Origin: Intrasporangium chromatireducens Q5-1
GTDB lineage: Bacteria; Actinomycetota; Actinomycetes; Actinomycetales; Dermatophilaceae
Direction of reading: 5' to 3'
Length of the DNA stretch: 54,654 nt
NCBI RefSeq assembly: GCF_000576575.1
Contig: NZ_AWQS01000007.1
Span: 1 to 54,654 of the forward strand
Of the stretch, positions 8,080 to 17,855 are shown one piece after another. Under the pieces are notes generated by a model, which ran no database searches, was not told the DNA's origin, and worked only from the letters and a program-made list of their open reading frames with translations. The position numbers were made by a program, and so were the translations under genes. The first letter of the stretch is position 1, and the number at the start of each line of letters is the position of its first letter.

Positions 8080-9218
8080 GTCGGCTCCCACCCGACCAGT
8101 CCGAGCCGCCGCTGCAGCAGGGGCCAGCCATCGCCCAAAAGGCAAGACGCGCCGTCCCACCCGAGCGCCGTGCGGACGACCGGCTCGGCATTGGAGCGGT
8201 CCACGACCCCCACGGTCGCCAGCCGCCGCACGCCGTCGACTCTCGCGCAGTGGAGCACGACCGCGATGGCGGCACCGAGCTGCACCCGCACCGCCTCGGG
8301 GCTGAGCCCGGCGAGAGCGCCCAGCGCCTCGAACCGCGCAACGACGTCCTCGGCGGCGTTCGCGTGCACCGTGCCGCACCCGCCTTCATGCCCGGTGTTC
8401 AGGGCAGCGAGCAGCTCCCGCACCTCAGCACCTCGCACCTCCCCCACGACGATCCGGTCGGGGCGCATCCGAAGTGCTTGGCGCACCAACGTCGTCAGGG
8501 TCACCTCACCCGTCCCCTCGACGTTCGGCGGCCGAGCCTCGAGCCGGACGACATGGGGATGGGCGACGTGCAGCTCACGCACGTCCTCCACGACGAGCAG
8601 CCGCTCCTGAGGCTCGACCACCCCGAGGAGCGCGGCGAGCAAGGTGGTCTTGCCCGCACCCGTCCCGCCCGAGACGACGAAGGCGAGCCGGGCCGTGACG
8701 AGTCGCCGCAGCACCGCGCCCACCGACTCCTGAAACATGCCCGCGTCCTCGAGGTCGCCGAGCGCGAGGTGTCGACGGGCCGGCACCCGGATCGTGATGT
8801 GGGCACCACCGGCGACCAACGGCGGCAGCACGGCATGCAGGCGAGCACCGGAGGGCAGCTGTCCGTCGACCCACGGGCTCGCGTCATCGAGCCGGCGACC
8901 CGCCACGCCAGCCAGCCGGACCGCGAGCGCCCGCACCACCTCCGCCTCGAGCGGCGCCCCCACCCACTCCGGCCCACCACCACGGTCGACCCAGACGCGC
9001 CCGTCGCCGTTGACTCCCACGTCGGTGACATCGGGATCGGCCAGCCAGGGGTCGAGCGGTCCCGCCCCGAGCACCCGCGATGACAGCTCGCCGGCGGAGG
9101 CCGCCACCCTGGTGAGGCCGAGCGCACCGACCTCCTCACGGGCCACGTCGACGACGCGATCCGGGTCAGGCAGCTGCCCCGCCCGGGCCTGCTCCCACAT
9201 CGCGGGGCTGAGGCTCAC
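8076..9218 (-). CDS. tadA: TadA/CpaF-family secretion ATPase
   Basis: Cytoplasmic ATPase that powers pilin assembly. The N-terminal domain (about 40-170, DVTDVGVNGDGRVWVDRGGG) is typical of CpaF/TadA. The RecA-like domain has Walker A GGTGAGKTT (Lys190), an Asp box near VVEDVREL, Walker B-like [13 protein letters not shown] and the His box GHEGGCGTVHAN. The length of 380 aa is normal. The start is a GTG at 9218 overlapping the stop of the Ssd gene as GTGA. It is the Rv3659c counterpart. All nucleotide-binding residues are intact, so the machine should be functional if the pilin is made. Confidence 0.92.
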   Translation of the reverse strand: MSLSPAMWEQARAGQLPDPDRVVDVAREEVGALGLTRVAASAGELSSRVLGAGPLDPWLADPDVTDVGVNGDGRVWVDRGGGPEWVGAPLEAEVVRALAVRLAGVAGRRLDDASPWVDGQLPSGARLHAVLPPLVAGGAHITIRVPARRHLALGDLEDAGMFQESVGAVLRRLVTARLAFVVSGGTGAGKTTLLAALLGVVEPQERLLVVEDVRELHVAHPHVVRLEARPPNVEGTGEVTLTTLVRQALRMRPDRIVVGEVRGAEVRELLAALNTGHEGGCGTVHANAAEDVVARFEALGALAGLSPEAVRVQLGAAIAVVLHCARVDGVRRLATVGVVDRSNAEPVVRTALGWDGASCLLGDGWPLLQRRLGLVGWEPT

Positions 9219-9961
9219 GCGGTCCTCCCGAGCTCAGCGACGGTCACGAGGCGCAGCAGCAGCCGGTCAGCGAGCGCCACGACCGGCCCGCGGCCCCGGT
9301 GCCCGGGCGGGACGCCCTCGGCCACCTCGCCGGCCAGCTTGCCGTCCTCGCCGAGGACGCCCACCACCTCGACGTCGAGCTCGTCGATGATGATGTCCTC
9401 CAGCTCACCGGCGCCCGGCCCACGCAGGACGACCCACGGGTCCGCGCCGAGCGCCTGCAGTGCCGGCAACACGGCTGCGGCGGCTGCCAGCTCGGGCGTC
9501 CGTGTGCCGACCACCACGACGACGGCGTCGGCCTCGGCGACGACGACCTGCAGCACCCGCTCGTCGCGACAGGCGTCGACAACCGTGACGTCATGCGCAT
9601 CGGCGAGGCCTGCGAGCACGTCGGGCACGCGCTCGACCCACGCGGTTGGATTGAGCTGCGCGTCCGTCCCGACAACACCACCGGGCGTCGGCATGGCGAG
9701 AACGGGCACCCCGAGCACCGACGGCAGTCGCGCCGCCAGCCGCTCGCCGTCGACGATCCCCGAAGCCTCGCGCAGCTGGTCCCACCGCCACCCCGGCTCC
9801 TGCTCGAGCCCGAAGGTGACGTCCAACCCGCCCGACCACGGATCGAGGTCGACGGCCACCGCGCTGCGCCCGGCAGCGCAGGCCCGCACTGCGAGGGCCG
9901 CGCCCAGTGACGTGGCGCCGACGCCGCCCGAGGCGGGGACCACGGCGATGATCTGTCCCAT
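9215..9961 (-). CDS. ssd: Ssd-like septum-site/CpaE-type ATPase
   Basis: 248-aa MinD/ParA-superfamily protein, counterpart of mycobacterial Rv3660c (Ssd), first gene of the operon. The P-loop region PASGGVGATSLGAALA lacks the canonical Lys of the deviant Walker A (GGVGKT is here GGVGAT), as is common in this family, so ATP hydrolysis is doubtful. The DLDPWSGGLDVTFG switch-like motif is kept. The start is ATG at 9961. The family is proposed to place the Tad apparatus or influence septation. The 6C RNA lies about 110 bases upstream on the same strand. Confidence 0.8.
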   Translation of the reverse strand: MGQIIAVVPASGGVGATSLGAALAVRACAAGRSAVAVDLDPWSGGLDVTFGLEQEPGWRWDQLREASGIVDGERLAARLPSVLGVPVLAMPTPGGVVGTDAQLNPTAWVERVPDVLAGLADAHDVTVVDACRDERVLQVVVAEADAVVVVVGTRTPELAAAAAVLPALQALGADPWVVLRGPGAGELEDIIIDELDVEVVGVLGEDGKLAGEVAEGVPPGHRGRGPVVALADRLLLRLVTVAELGRTA

Positions 9962-10065
9962 GCCCCGACCCTGCCGCCCACCGGCCGACACGACGACTCC
10001 GCAGCGTCGTTCGGTGGACAACCCGCGCCGCCCCCCCGGGGATGTGGACGCAGAACCCAGCGGAG

Positions 10066-10145
10066 AAAGGCGGTGGCCCCGGTCGGGGGGGTCGACCGGG
10101 GCCACCTCACGCTTCTGGCGCCGGGGGGGGAGGCTCCAGCCGCGC
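10066..10145 (-). ncRNA. 6C RNA (two C-loop hairpins), upstream of ssd
   Basis: Read on the minus strand there are two consecutive hairpins with C-only loops. The first is at 10139-10115 (8-bp stem with one A/G mismatch, loop U plus eight C). The second is at 10106-10072 (perfect 14-bp stem, loop ACCCCCC). Two hairpins each with at least six loop cytosines define the actinobacterial 6C RNA. The mycobacterial 6C RNA (B11) lies between Rv3660c and Rv3661, that is, beside the same ssd gene, which supports both identity and strand. A CCCC-UUC-GGGG hairpin at 10155-10165 lies just upstream. The ends are approximate. It is known as a conserved small RNA with growth-related effects in mycobacteria; its targets here are unknown. 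Confidence 0.85.
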
Positions 10146-10165
10146 GGCACTCAACCCCGAAGGGG

Positions 10166-10591
10166 AGCGCTATGACCATCGTGTTACTCCGCACGGCCAA
10201 ATGCAAACCGGCGCGCGTGTCATCGACGTCATGTCCAATTGCGGCCCGGCCCGCCGCTGTCGCGCACGTTCCAGCGGCACGATGGAGGCCCCGCGACTGC
10301 TGTCGCGGGGCCTCCCCGAGCGATCCGGCTACCATGCGTGCGATTCGTCTGTCGCCCCGGTTGTGTCCCCGGGGGTGGACGGTTCAAAGTGAACTGCTCT
10401 CGCGTGGGTACCTGGTCTCACCTCGGTCTTGTCACTTCTTGCCGTGGACCCGGCCGACGCCTCTCGGCGTTGTGGTTCCTGTTCCCTTTCTACCCCACGC
10501 GATTGGGGCGGGCTAGGGTTTGGCGGCCCCGCCCGGAAGTTCTGTCCCTCACGTCAGACAGCACCGTATGCCGCTCACTCCCGGCCGCTGC
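10166..10591. other. Gene-poor interval with one strong hairpin
   Basis: About 425 bases without a convincing gene. The frame open from 10073 to 10516 crosses the 6C RNA, has no ribosome site and reads as random Arg/Pro-rich sequence. The interval contains the perfect hairpin at 10282-10313 and the 10-mer GTATGCCGCT at 10566-10575, just beyond the stop of the Fic-like gene. Confidence 0.5.
10282..10313. terminator. GC-rich hairpin, possible terminator
   Basis: Perfect 13-bp stem (10282-10294 with 10301-10313) and six-base loop CTGCTG, no U-tract on either side. It could end transcripts of the Fic-like gene (minus strand) before they reach the 6C RNA. Confidence 0.5.
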
Positions 10592-11449
10592 TCAGCGCGG
10601 CAGGCGACCCGCCCGGACGCTGTCGCAGATCCGCATCCCCTCCGCGACGCCGGCCAGCATCGCATCGGCTGCGTGCACCAGCCAGAGGGTCACGCCCTCG
10701 GCGCTGCCCTGCGCATAGCCGGCGAGCGCGCCGCCATACACATGGGTCCGCTGCGAGAGGTGGCCCATCTCGGGGACGGCGACGCCGGTCGGGTCGAGGC
10801 CGGTCGCCTGGACCAACGCACGCTCCATCGCCCGGGCGACGATCCCGTTGCCGTAGACGAACGGCCGGACGGCGACGATCTCGGCATGGACAAGGGACGC
10901 GACGATGAGCCCCGGCACCTGCCCGGTCGCGGCCGCCCGGACGAGCCCGGTCAGCCCGGCGAGCCGTGCCACGACGATGTCCGCGGACGGAGCCGGCCCA
11001 GCATCGGCGAACTCCTCGCACGTCTCGTCGCCGACCCTCGGCCGGCCGAGGGCGGCGGCGTCGATGACCTGCCCGAAGCCGGCAACGTGCAGCCGCGCGA
11101 GCGCCTGCAACGGCGCGGTGCGCACAAGCCCGACGACCCGCTCGCTCTCGGCGGTGGCCTGCACGGCGGCACGCACGTCGGCGACGCCGGGGTCTGGGTT
11201 CTCCGGCCAGGGCCGGGCGCCGCTGATCAGCTCGCGCACCGTGTCGACGGGAAGCTGCGCCCCGCCGAGCTCCGCACTGGCCGCCGCTCCGCGGACGCGC
11301 GACTCGGCGGCCGCCTCGGGGATCCGGCGTCGGAGCGCCTCGTGGAACCGCAGGCGGGTGCACGCCTCGCGGACCGCCTCGGCCTTGTCCGCGACGCCGG
11401 GCAGGCCGGTCAGAGAGGAGATCTGGGCGATGAGCTGGGCGTCGGGCAC
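10592..11449 (-). CDS. Fic-like protein with degenerate active site
   Basis: 285-aa helical protein with a recognisable Fic core at residues 194-206, VRPFVYGNGIVAR. The family motif is HPFxx(D/E)GNGRxxR: here the catalytic His is Arg195 and the Arg of GNGR is Ile203. AMP transfer by the normal mechanism is therefore unlikely, and similar actinobacterial proteins are often labelled only as Fic-family or oxidoreductase. The GTG at 11449 gives a sensible N-terminus; the frame stays open antisense through trpS to 12382 but that part is shadow. It diverges from the trpS leader with only 26 bases between starts, so the promoters overlap. Confidence 0.7.
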   Translation of the reverse strand: MPDAQLIAQISSLTGLPGVADKAEAVREACTRLRFHEALRRRIPEAAAESRVRGAAASAELGGAQLPVDTVRELISGARPWPENPDPGVADVRAAVQATAESERVVGLVRTAPLQALARLHVAGFGQVIDAAALGRPRVGDETCEEFADAGPAPSADIVVARLAGLTGLVRAAATGQVPGLIVASLVHAEIVAVRPFVYGNGIVARAMERALVQATGLDPTGVAVPEMGHLSQRTHVYGGALAGYAQGSAEGVTLWLVHAADAMLAGVAEGMRICDSVRAGRLPR

Positions 11450-11475
11450 CCCATCACTGTAGGTACACTCGGTCT

Positions 11476-11517
11476 GTGACTTCGACCGCCCTGCGCGCGT
11501 GGTGGCTGCCCCTCTGA
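11476..11517 (+). CDS. trpS leader peptide with tandem Trp codons
   Basis: A 13-codon reading frame, GTG to TGA, encoding MTSTALRAWWLPL, with two adjacent TGG codons. Trp is otherwise rare, and the position 85 bases before trpS with a terminator-type hairpin in between makes this a classic attenuation leader. A TACACT -10-like hexamer at 11464-11469 would place the transcription start at or next to the GTG, so the leader may be translated leaderless. When charged tRNA-Trp is scarce, ribosomes should stall at the Trp pair and favour the antiterminator. Confidence 0.82.
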   Translation: MTSTALRAWWLPL

Positions 11518-11519
11518 GA

Positions 11520-11570
11520 GGCGGCCCTGTCGAGCATACCCATCCGAGCCGCCCACGGGCGGCTCGTTGC
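11520..11570 (+). promoter_or_regulatory. trpS attenuator: antiterminator and terminator
   Basis: The terminator-type stem is CGAGCCGCC (11545-11553) with GGCGGCTCG (11558-11566), loop CACG, followed by TTGCATGT. An upstream GGCGGC (11520-11525), directly after the leader stop, can pair with GCCGCC (11548-11553) inside the terminator arm and so act as antiterminator. The arrangement allows Trp-dependent choice between read-through and termination before trpS. Confidence 0.75.
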
Positions 11571-11602
11571 ATGTCACCCGTGGGTCCACCCCGAGGAGTG
11601 AC

Positions 11603-12685
11603 ATGACCATCACGACCGAACGCGACACGTATGCCGCTGCGCTGGCTTCCAGCGCTCTGCTCGACGCGCTCATCGACGAGCGCGCGGCGCAGGACCCGAC
11701 CCGGTTCCGGATGCTGACGGGCGACCGACCGACGGGGCCGCTGCACATCGGGCACTACCTGGCGAGCCTGCGCAACCGGGTTCGTCTGCAGGAGAAGGGA
11801 GTCGAGTCGTTCGTCGTGATCGCCGACTACCAGGTCATCACCGACCGCGACTCCGTCGGGGCGATCGGCGACAACGTGCGCGGCCTCGTGCTCGACTACC
11901 TCGCGGCCGGGCTGGACCCGGCGCGGACGACGATCTTCACGCACAGCGCGGTGCCGGCGCTGAACCAGCTGATGCTGCCGTTCCTGTCCCTCGTCACCGA
12001 CGCCGAGCTGCGCCGCAACCCGACCGTCAAGGACGAGCTGGCGCTGTCGGGCGGCCGGCCGCTCTCCGGGCTGCTGCTCACCTATCCCGTGCACCAGGCC
12101 GCCGACATCCTCTTCTGCCAGGCACGGGTCGTGCCGGTCGGCCGCGACCAGCTGCCGCACCTCGAGCTGACACGGACCATCGCACGCCGCTTCAACGGCC
12201 GGTATGCCGCTGGGCACAGTGTGTTCGCCGAGCCGGAGGCCCTGCTCGGTGATGTCCCGCTCCTCATGGGCCTGGACGGCACGAAGATGAGCAAGTCCAA
12301 GGGCAACGTCATCAACCTCGGCGACACGGCAGACGAGACGGCGGCGCGGATCCGGTCGGCGAGGACGGATCCGGAGCGGCACATCACCTACGACCCGGAG
12401 GCGCGTCCGGAGGTGGCGAACCTGCTGACCATCGCGGCGCTCTTCCGCGGGGAGTCACCGGCCGACGTCGCGGAGGCCGTCGGCGACGGCGGCGCGCGAC
12501 GGCTCAAGGAGGTCGTGACCGAGGCGGTCAACGAGGGGCTCGCCACCCACCGGGAGCGCCGGGCTGAGCTGGCCCGCGACCCGGGCTACGTGACACAAGT
12601 GCTGCACGAGGGCAACGCCCGCGCGAACGAGGTGGCCGACCGCACCCTCGCCACTGTGCGGGCAGTCATGGGCATGGGCTACTGA
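11603..12685 (+). CDS. trpS: Tryptophanyl-tRNA synthetase
   Basis: Cytoplasmic class I aminoacyl-tRNA synthetase that charges tRNA-Trp. Both class I signatures are present: HIGH at 48-51 (GPLHIGHYLASLRN) and KMSKS at 228-232 (GTKMSKSKGN). The length of 360 aa is slightly above the usual 330-340 because of about 30 extra residues before the Rossmann fold. The ATG at 11603 has GAGGAG five to ten bases upstream; the in-frame extension to 11567 would consume the attenuator and is rejected. Expression is probably set by the leader and attenuator at 11476-11570. Two copies of the 10-mer GTATGCCGCT lie inside the gene, both reading Tyr-Ala-Ala. Confidence 0.96.
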   Translation: MTITTERDTYAAALASSALLDALIDERAAQDPTRFRMLTGDRPTGPLHIGHYLASLRNRVRLQEKGVESFVVIADYQVITDRDSVGAIGDNVRGLVLDYLAAGLDPARTTIFTHSAVPALNQLMLPFLSLVTDAELRRNPTVKDELALSGGRPLSGLLLTYPVHQAADILFCQARVVPVGRDQLPHLELTRTIARRFNGRYAAGHSVFAEPEALLGDVPLLMGLDGTKMSKSKGNVINLGDTADETAARIRSARTDPERHITYDPEARPEVANLLTIAALFRGESPADVAEAVGDGGARRLKEVVTEAVNEGLATHRERRAELARDPGYVTQVLHEGNARANEVADRTLATVRAVMGMGY

Positions 12686-12720
12686 CCCGCGCCCCCCTCC
12701 CCCTGCCTCCCCTCACCGGG

Positions 12721-12762
12721 TCGATGTATTGCCGAGGCGCATAGGCCTCGGCAATACATCGA
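12721..12762. repeat. 42-bp palindromic element, copy A1
   Basis: Perfect 18-bp inverted repeat around the loop GCATAG. Arms begin TCGATGTATT and end AATACATCGA. It starts 35 bases after the trpS stop and precedes the convergent lipoprotein gene. It is the most regular of four gap-free alignable copies (others at 40041, 41147 and, inverted, 53849). Confidence 0.9.
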
Positions 12763-12780
12763 ATCGGTGATGTGGGGGAA

Positions 12781-13341
12781 TCAGGCGGTGGTGCAGTGGA
12801 ACTCGATCGACACGGCATCCTCGCCGACGCGACCGCTCACCGTCCCCTCGAGCCGGTCGCCCGTGAGCCGAGCCGTCGCCGTGGCGGCCGCCACCTGCTG
12901 CCGCTTGCCGCCGACCGTGACCTCGAGGCCGGCCAGCCGCACCTTCGCGGGCGACGCCCCGGCGCCCGGCACGCCACCGAGCAGCAGTCCGACGTACTGG
13001 CCCTGCGCCGCCTCGTCGTTGGAGTAGTTGGTGCCGAAGTTGGCCGTCACGAACTCTCCGCGCTGGCGGCACTCGGCGCCCTCAGCGTCATACGAGCCAC
13101 CGGGCACGGTGACGCGCGCCGCGCCGGCCCCGCAGTAGCGCACGACCTCCTGCCCGCCGTCGACGACACTGAGCCCGCACTCGAGGGCGAGCGGCTCCGC
13201 GGACGGTGGGCCCGTCGGCTCGCCGCCCTCCGCTCCGGGCGATCCGGGGGTGCTGCCCGCGCAGCCCGCGAGCAGCACCCCCAGCCCCAGTGCGACCCAC
13301 CGGGTGGGAGCCGGACGACCTAGCCGGAGCCGTCCGGTCAC
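12781..13341 (-). CDS. Predicted lipoprotein, 186 aa
   Basis: Exported lipoprotein of unknown function. The N-terminus is basic, then hydrophobic, and ends in the lipobox LLAGC, predicting lipidation at the Cys near residue 27. A Gly/Pro/Ser-rich spacer follows, then a soluble domain (about 50-186) with several Cys residues (ECGLS, RYCGAG, AECRQ, FHCTT) that could form disulfides. The GTG at 13341 is preceded by GAGAGG. It starts three bases after the stop of the LVIVD-type gene, so the two are probably co-transcribed and may act together at the cell surface. Confidence 0.75.
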   Translation of the reverse strand: MTGRLRLGRPAPTRWVALGLGVLLAGCAGSTPGSPGAEGGEPTGPPSAEPLALECGLSVVDGGQEVVRYCGAGAARVTVPGGSYDAEGAECRQRGEFVTANFGTNYSNDEAAQGQYVGLLLGGVPGAGASPAKVRLAGLEVTVGGKRQQVAAATATARLTGDRLEGTVSGRVGEDAVSIEFHCTTA

Positions 13342-13344
13342 CTC

Positions 13345-14763
13345 TCAGCCGACCTTGGCCATGGTCGGACGGATGATGTCGACGCCGCGGCGCCCGTCGG
13401 CGACATAGACGACGTCGCCATTGAAGTAGGGAGCCGCCGACGACCCGCCGTCGGGCCGGTAGTAGCCGACCTGCTTCGGGTGTGCCGGGTCGGAGACGTC
13501 GATGAAGCGGGTCCCGTTGCCATAGAAGGACTGCACCACGAGGTCGCCCTGCAGCTGGAAGTAGTGGGCCGAGCAGCCCGTCGTGGGGTCGCTGCCCTCC
13601 TGCCCCCAGGGGCTGAACTCGCCGACGATCTTGAGCCGGTACGGGTTCTCGGGCGTCGAGCGCCAGCCCTGGCCGTCGCGGCTGTCACCGAGCGAGACGA
13701 ACAGCAGGTTGCCGTCGGTCTCGCACGAGTCGCTGAAGTTCTCGATCGTCACGAGGGCGAGGTCCCCGGCCGGGTGCCCACCCATCGACCGCGTCGGCCG
13801 CAGCGCGTTGTGCGCGAACGAGCCACCGGGGAAGCCGACGTCGGGCTGCTGGACGAACTTGCCGCCGGCATAGGGCACCGGGTCGGAGGCCGTCGCGACG
13901 CGGTAGACCTTCTGCACGGGGTCCCAGTGCCGCCCCTTGGTCCAGTAGCCGCGCAGGCCGCCACGGCCGGACGCCCACGCCACCCCGTCCTCGTCGACCT
14001 GCACGTCGTGGACGTAGTCCGTGACGCCGTCGTTGCGCCCGAGGTCCACCGGGTCGGGATAGACCTTGGGCCGCTTCGGGTCGCGGATGTCGGTGACGAA
14101 GATCGGCCGGCCCTGCCAGTCCTCGGGCTGGTCGTCGGCCTTCATCGGGCCGCCGGTCCACAGGTACTTGCAGTCGTTGATGCACGTCGTCGTGTGGCCT
14201 GCCGGGACGTGCGCGAAGCTGAGGATCTCGAGGTTCGCGGGGTCGCGGGCCGAGACGATGTAGACCCCGGACTCTCCTGATGACTGGGGCTGCCCGAACG
14301 CGCGCGGGTCCTGCGAGAGGAAGACGAGCTTGCGGCTCGGGTCGACGTCCATGTCCTCGTTCTCCCAGAAGCCGGGCATGTCGATCGAGTCGAGCAGCCG
14401 TGGCTTCTCGGGGTTCGTGACGTCATACGACTTGAGCCCGAACCGGCCGGTGACGAACATGGCGCGCTGCTTGGCGCCGTAGTCGAGGAAGTTGATCGCC
14501 GTGGCCCCGACCGCCTCGGGCAGGTTGCCGACGAACTCGACGGAGCCGTAGTCGCCGGACGGAGCGACCGCGTCCAGCTGCCCGGCGGCGACCGCACGAG
14601 CCGTATGGGGCGAGGCCGGGGCGGTCTCGGCGGTGGCCTGTTGCTCGCCGTCGTCGCACGCCCAGGCGACGACAGGGCTCAGGGTCAGCCCGAGCGAGGC
14701 GGCGACCGCGACGGTGGCGCGACGCAGGAGACGGTGAGGAGGATGGGTTCGGCGACGGGACAT
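13345..14763 (-). CDS. Secreted LVIVD-repeat beta-propeller protein
   Basis: 472-aa exported protein. ATG at 14763 has AAAGGA upstream and starts a Sec signal peptide (about 1-35, ending near VVAWA). The mature part is a run of propeller-like blades with recurring hydrophobic-Asp-hydrophobic phrases: GLKSYDVTNPEKPRLL (about 108), FVTDIRDPKRPKVY, GTRFIDVSDPAHPKQVGYY. This Asp-(x)n-Pro pattern marks LVIVD-type repeats found on cell surfaces. Cys residues are few. The partner is probably the following lipoprotein. The function of the family is not established; a structural or binding role is more likely than catalysis. Confidence 0.8.
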   Translation of the reverse strand: MSRRRTHPPHRLLRRATVAVAASLGLTLSPVVAWACDDGEQQATAETAPASPHTARAVAAGQLDAVAPSGDYGSVEFVGNLPEAVGATAINFLDYGAKQRAMFVTGRFGLKSYDVTNPEKPRLLDSIDMPGFWENEDMDVDPSRKLVFLSQDPRAFGQPQSSGESGVYIVSARDPANLEILSFAHVPAGHTTTCINDCKYLWTGGPMKADDQPEDWQGRPIFVTDIRDPKRPKVYPDPVDLGRNDGVTDYVHDVQVDEDGVAWASGRGGLRGYWTKGRHWDPVQKVYRVATASDPVPYAGGKFVQQPDVGFPGGSFAHNALRPTRSMGGHPAGDLALVTIENFSDSCETDGNLLFVSLGDSRDGQGWRSTPENPYRLKIVGEFSPWGQEGSDPTTGCSAHYFQLQGDLVVQSFYGNGTRFIDVSDPAHPKQVGYYRPDGGSSAAPYFNGDVVYVADGRRGVDIIRPTMAKVG

Positions 14764-15037
14764 GCCAGTCCTTTCAGGGAGCTGCAGAAACGGACATATC
14801 GGATATTTCGACCCCTGTGACCCGCAGCCTCTCCTGCCCACCGCACTCCCGCAACCGGAAGCATCCCCGCCGACCACCCAGGTGAGGTGGCAGCGGGACC
14901 AAGGTGAGCGGCATACCGCGGACCGTCTGTCGACCAAATCGGACCGCTCAGCGGTCGGCTCCCACGCGCCCCTTGTAGCGTGGCAAACGGTCCACTTGAG
15001 TGGACCCCGATCAATGACGATGCGAAAGGTGGATGCC

Positions 15038-17023
<1,986 letters not shown>

Positions 17024-17042
17024 CCACCCCCTCCGCACGGGG

Positions 17043-17084
17043 TCGAGGTATTCCGCAGTCACCGGTGACCGCGGAATACCTCGA
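17043..17084. repeat. 42-bp palindromic element, copy B1
   Basis: Inverted repeat starting 19 bases after the acsA stop: arms TCGAGGTATTCCGC and GCGGAATACCTCGA, with a second small palindrome GTCACCGGTGAC in the centre. It has the same length and arm pattern as the A copies but G for T at the fifth arm position and a different centre, so I treat it as subfamily B. Confidence 0.85.
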
Positions 17085-17104
17085 CTCGACAACCGAATTC
17101 AGCC

Positions 17105-17143
17105 GTATGCCGCTCACTTTCCTTCGCGGGAAGTGAGCGGCAT
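17105..17143. terminator. Hairpin built from GTATGCCGCTCA, end of acsA
   Basis: 13-bp perfect stem (17107-17119 with 17131-17143), 11-base loop. The left arm contains the 10-mer GTATGCCGCT and the right arm its near-perfect complement. It stands between the convergent acsA and antitoxin genes and can serve both directions. Confidence 0.65.
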
Positions 17144-17191
17144 CGCTGTTGCCGGCTCCCGTCGAGTCAGCGTTCGGCGCCACCGCCTGTC

Positions 17192-17545
17192 TCAGTGAGC
17201 GGCAACCCACTCCTCGAGAACGGCCACTCGGGCCGCCAAGGAGGCCTCATACGGCGAGGGCGGCGGCTCCATGAGGCCCTGCAGGATCAGTCCCCTCGCC
17301 ATGGTTGAGGGACCAACGCCCGACCGGGCAGCGAGGAGGAGGAGCTCTTCATACTCGTCTTCGCTCAGGCGAACGGAGAGCACCTTGGCACGCTCCATCC
17401 CCGGCCTCGTCACCCTGGTGCTACTCGTTACTGGCGCATTGGCATTCGCCTCCGCCGCCGCGCCCTCCGCATCCAGAAGGGCGTCCAACTTCGTCACCTG
17501 CGAGCGCCCTCGTACAGCCTTCTGTCGTGCCTGTTGGCGGCCCAT
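17192..17545 (-). CDS. Ribbon-helix-helix antitoxin-type protein
   Basis: 117-aa protein with a CopG/RHH-like core at about 53-95: KVLSVRLSEDEYEELLLLAARSGVG then STMARGLILQGL, the strand-helix-helix pattern of RHH repressors. A basic, flexible N-terminus precedes it. The gene follows a BrnT-like toxin gene on the same strand and overlaps it by 52 bases if the ATG at 17545 (GGAG nine bases upstream) is used. The GTG at 17497, forming a GTGA junction with the toxin stop, would give 101 aa. It is predicted to bind the toxin and repress the shared promoter. Confidence 0.72.
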   Translation of the reverse strand: MGRQQARQKAVRGRSQVTKLDALLDAEGAAAEANANAPVTSSTRVTRPGMERAKVLSVRLSEDEYEELLLLAARSGVGPSTMARGLILQGLMEPPPSPYEASLAARVAVLEEWVAAH

Positions 17546-17799
17546 CCGTTCACTCCATAGACGATTCCTTGGTCCTCAACGGTGATAACCGTCAGGACTC
17601 TACGTACCGAGGCAGACCAGCCGATCGTTCGAACACTCCGGCCAGAGGTGCTCGCCGGGTCTGGCTCGAGGACCAACCGGTTGGCGTCCCGCAACGCCTC
17701 ATCGGCCCATTCCGGGCGGACGCCATGCCTGTTCCACATGTACAGGCCCCGCTTGCTCCAGTCCACCTCCTGCATCGACTCAACGTATGCCATTGTCAT
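17494..17799 (-). CDS. BrnT-like type II toxin
   Basis: 101-aa protein resembling BrnT ribonuclease toxins. The order of conserved features fits: EVDWSKRGLYMWNRHGVRPE near the N-terminus (the W-x-x-x-K..N..KHGV region of BrnT), a central VRTIGWSASVRRVLTVITV strand pair, and the terminal RHDRRLYEGA, matching the R..R..Y of the family. Toxin first, antitoxin second is the usual BrnT-BrnA order. The ATG at 17799 is chosen; the ATG at 17793 and an internal GTG next to CAGGAGG are alternatives. RNase activity is inferred from family only. It diverges from the NYN-domain gene. Confidence 0.62.
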   Translation of the reverse strand: MTMAYVESMQEVDWSKRGLYMWNRHGVRPEWADEALRDANRLVLEPDPASTSGRSVRTIGWSASVRRVLTVITVEDQGIVYGVNGWAANRHDRRLYEGARR

Positions 17800-17855
17800 A
17801 CGCAGCCTCGCTTTTGTCCACAGGCGGCGTACCCTCAACCCGGACCGCTCCCCGT

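Noticed and set aside
10073-10516. Possible gene beginning MTIVLLRTAKC and related frames upstream of ssd
   Set aside because: Crosses the 6C RNA hairpins, random composition, no family resemblance.
10320-10560. tRNA-like stems upstream of the Fic-like stop
   Set aside because: Short GC stems are present but no cloverleaf, anticodon arm or T-loop GTTCRA could be assembled.
11450-12382. N-terminal extension of the Fic-like protein antisense to trpS
   Set aside because: The frame remains open by chance opposite trpS; the protein-like region starts at the GTG at 11449.
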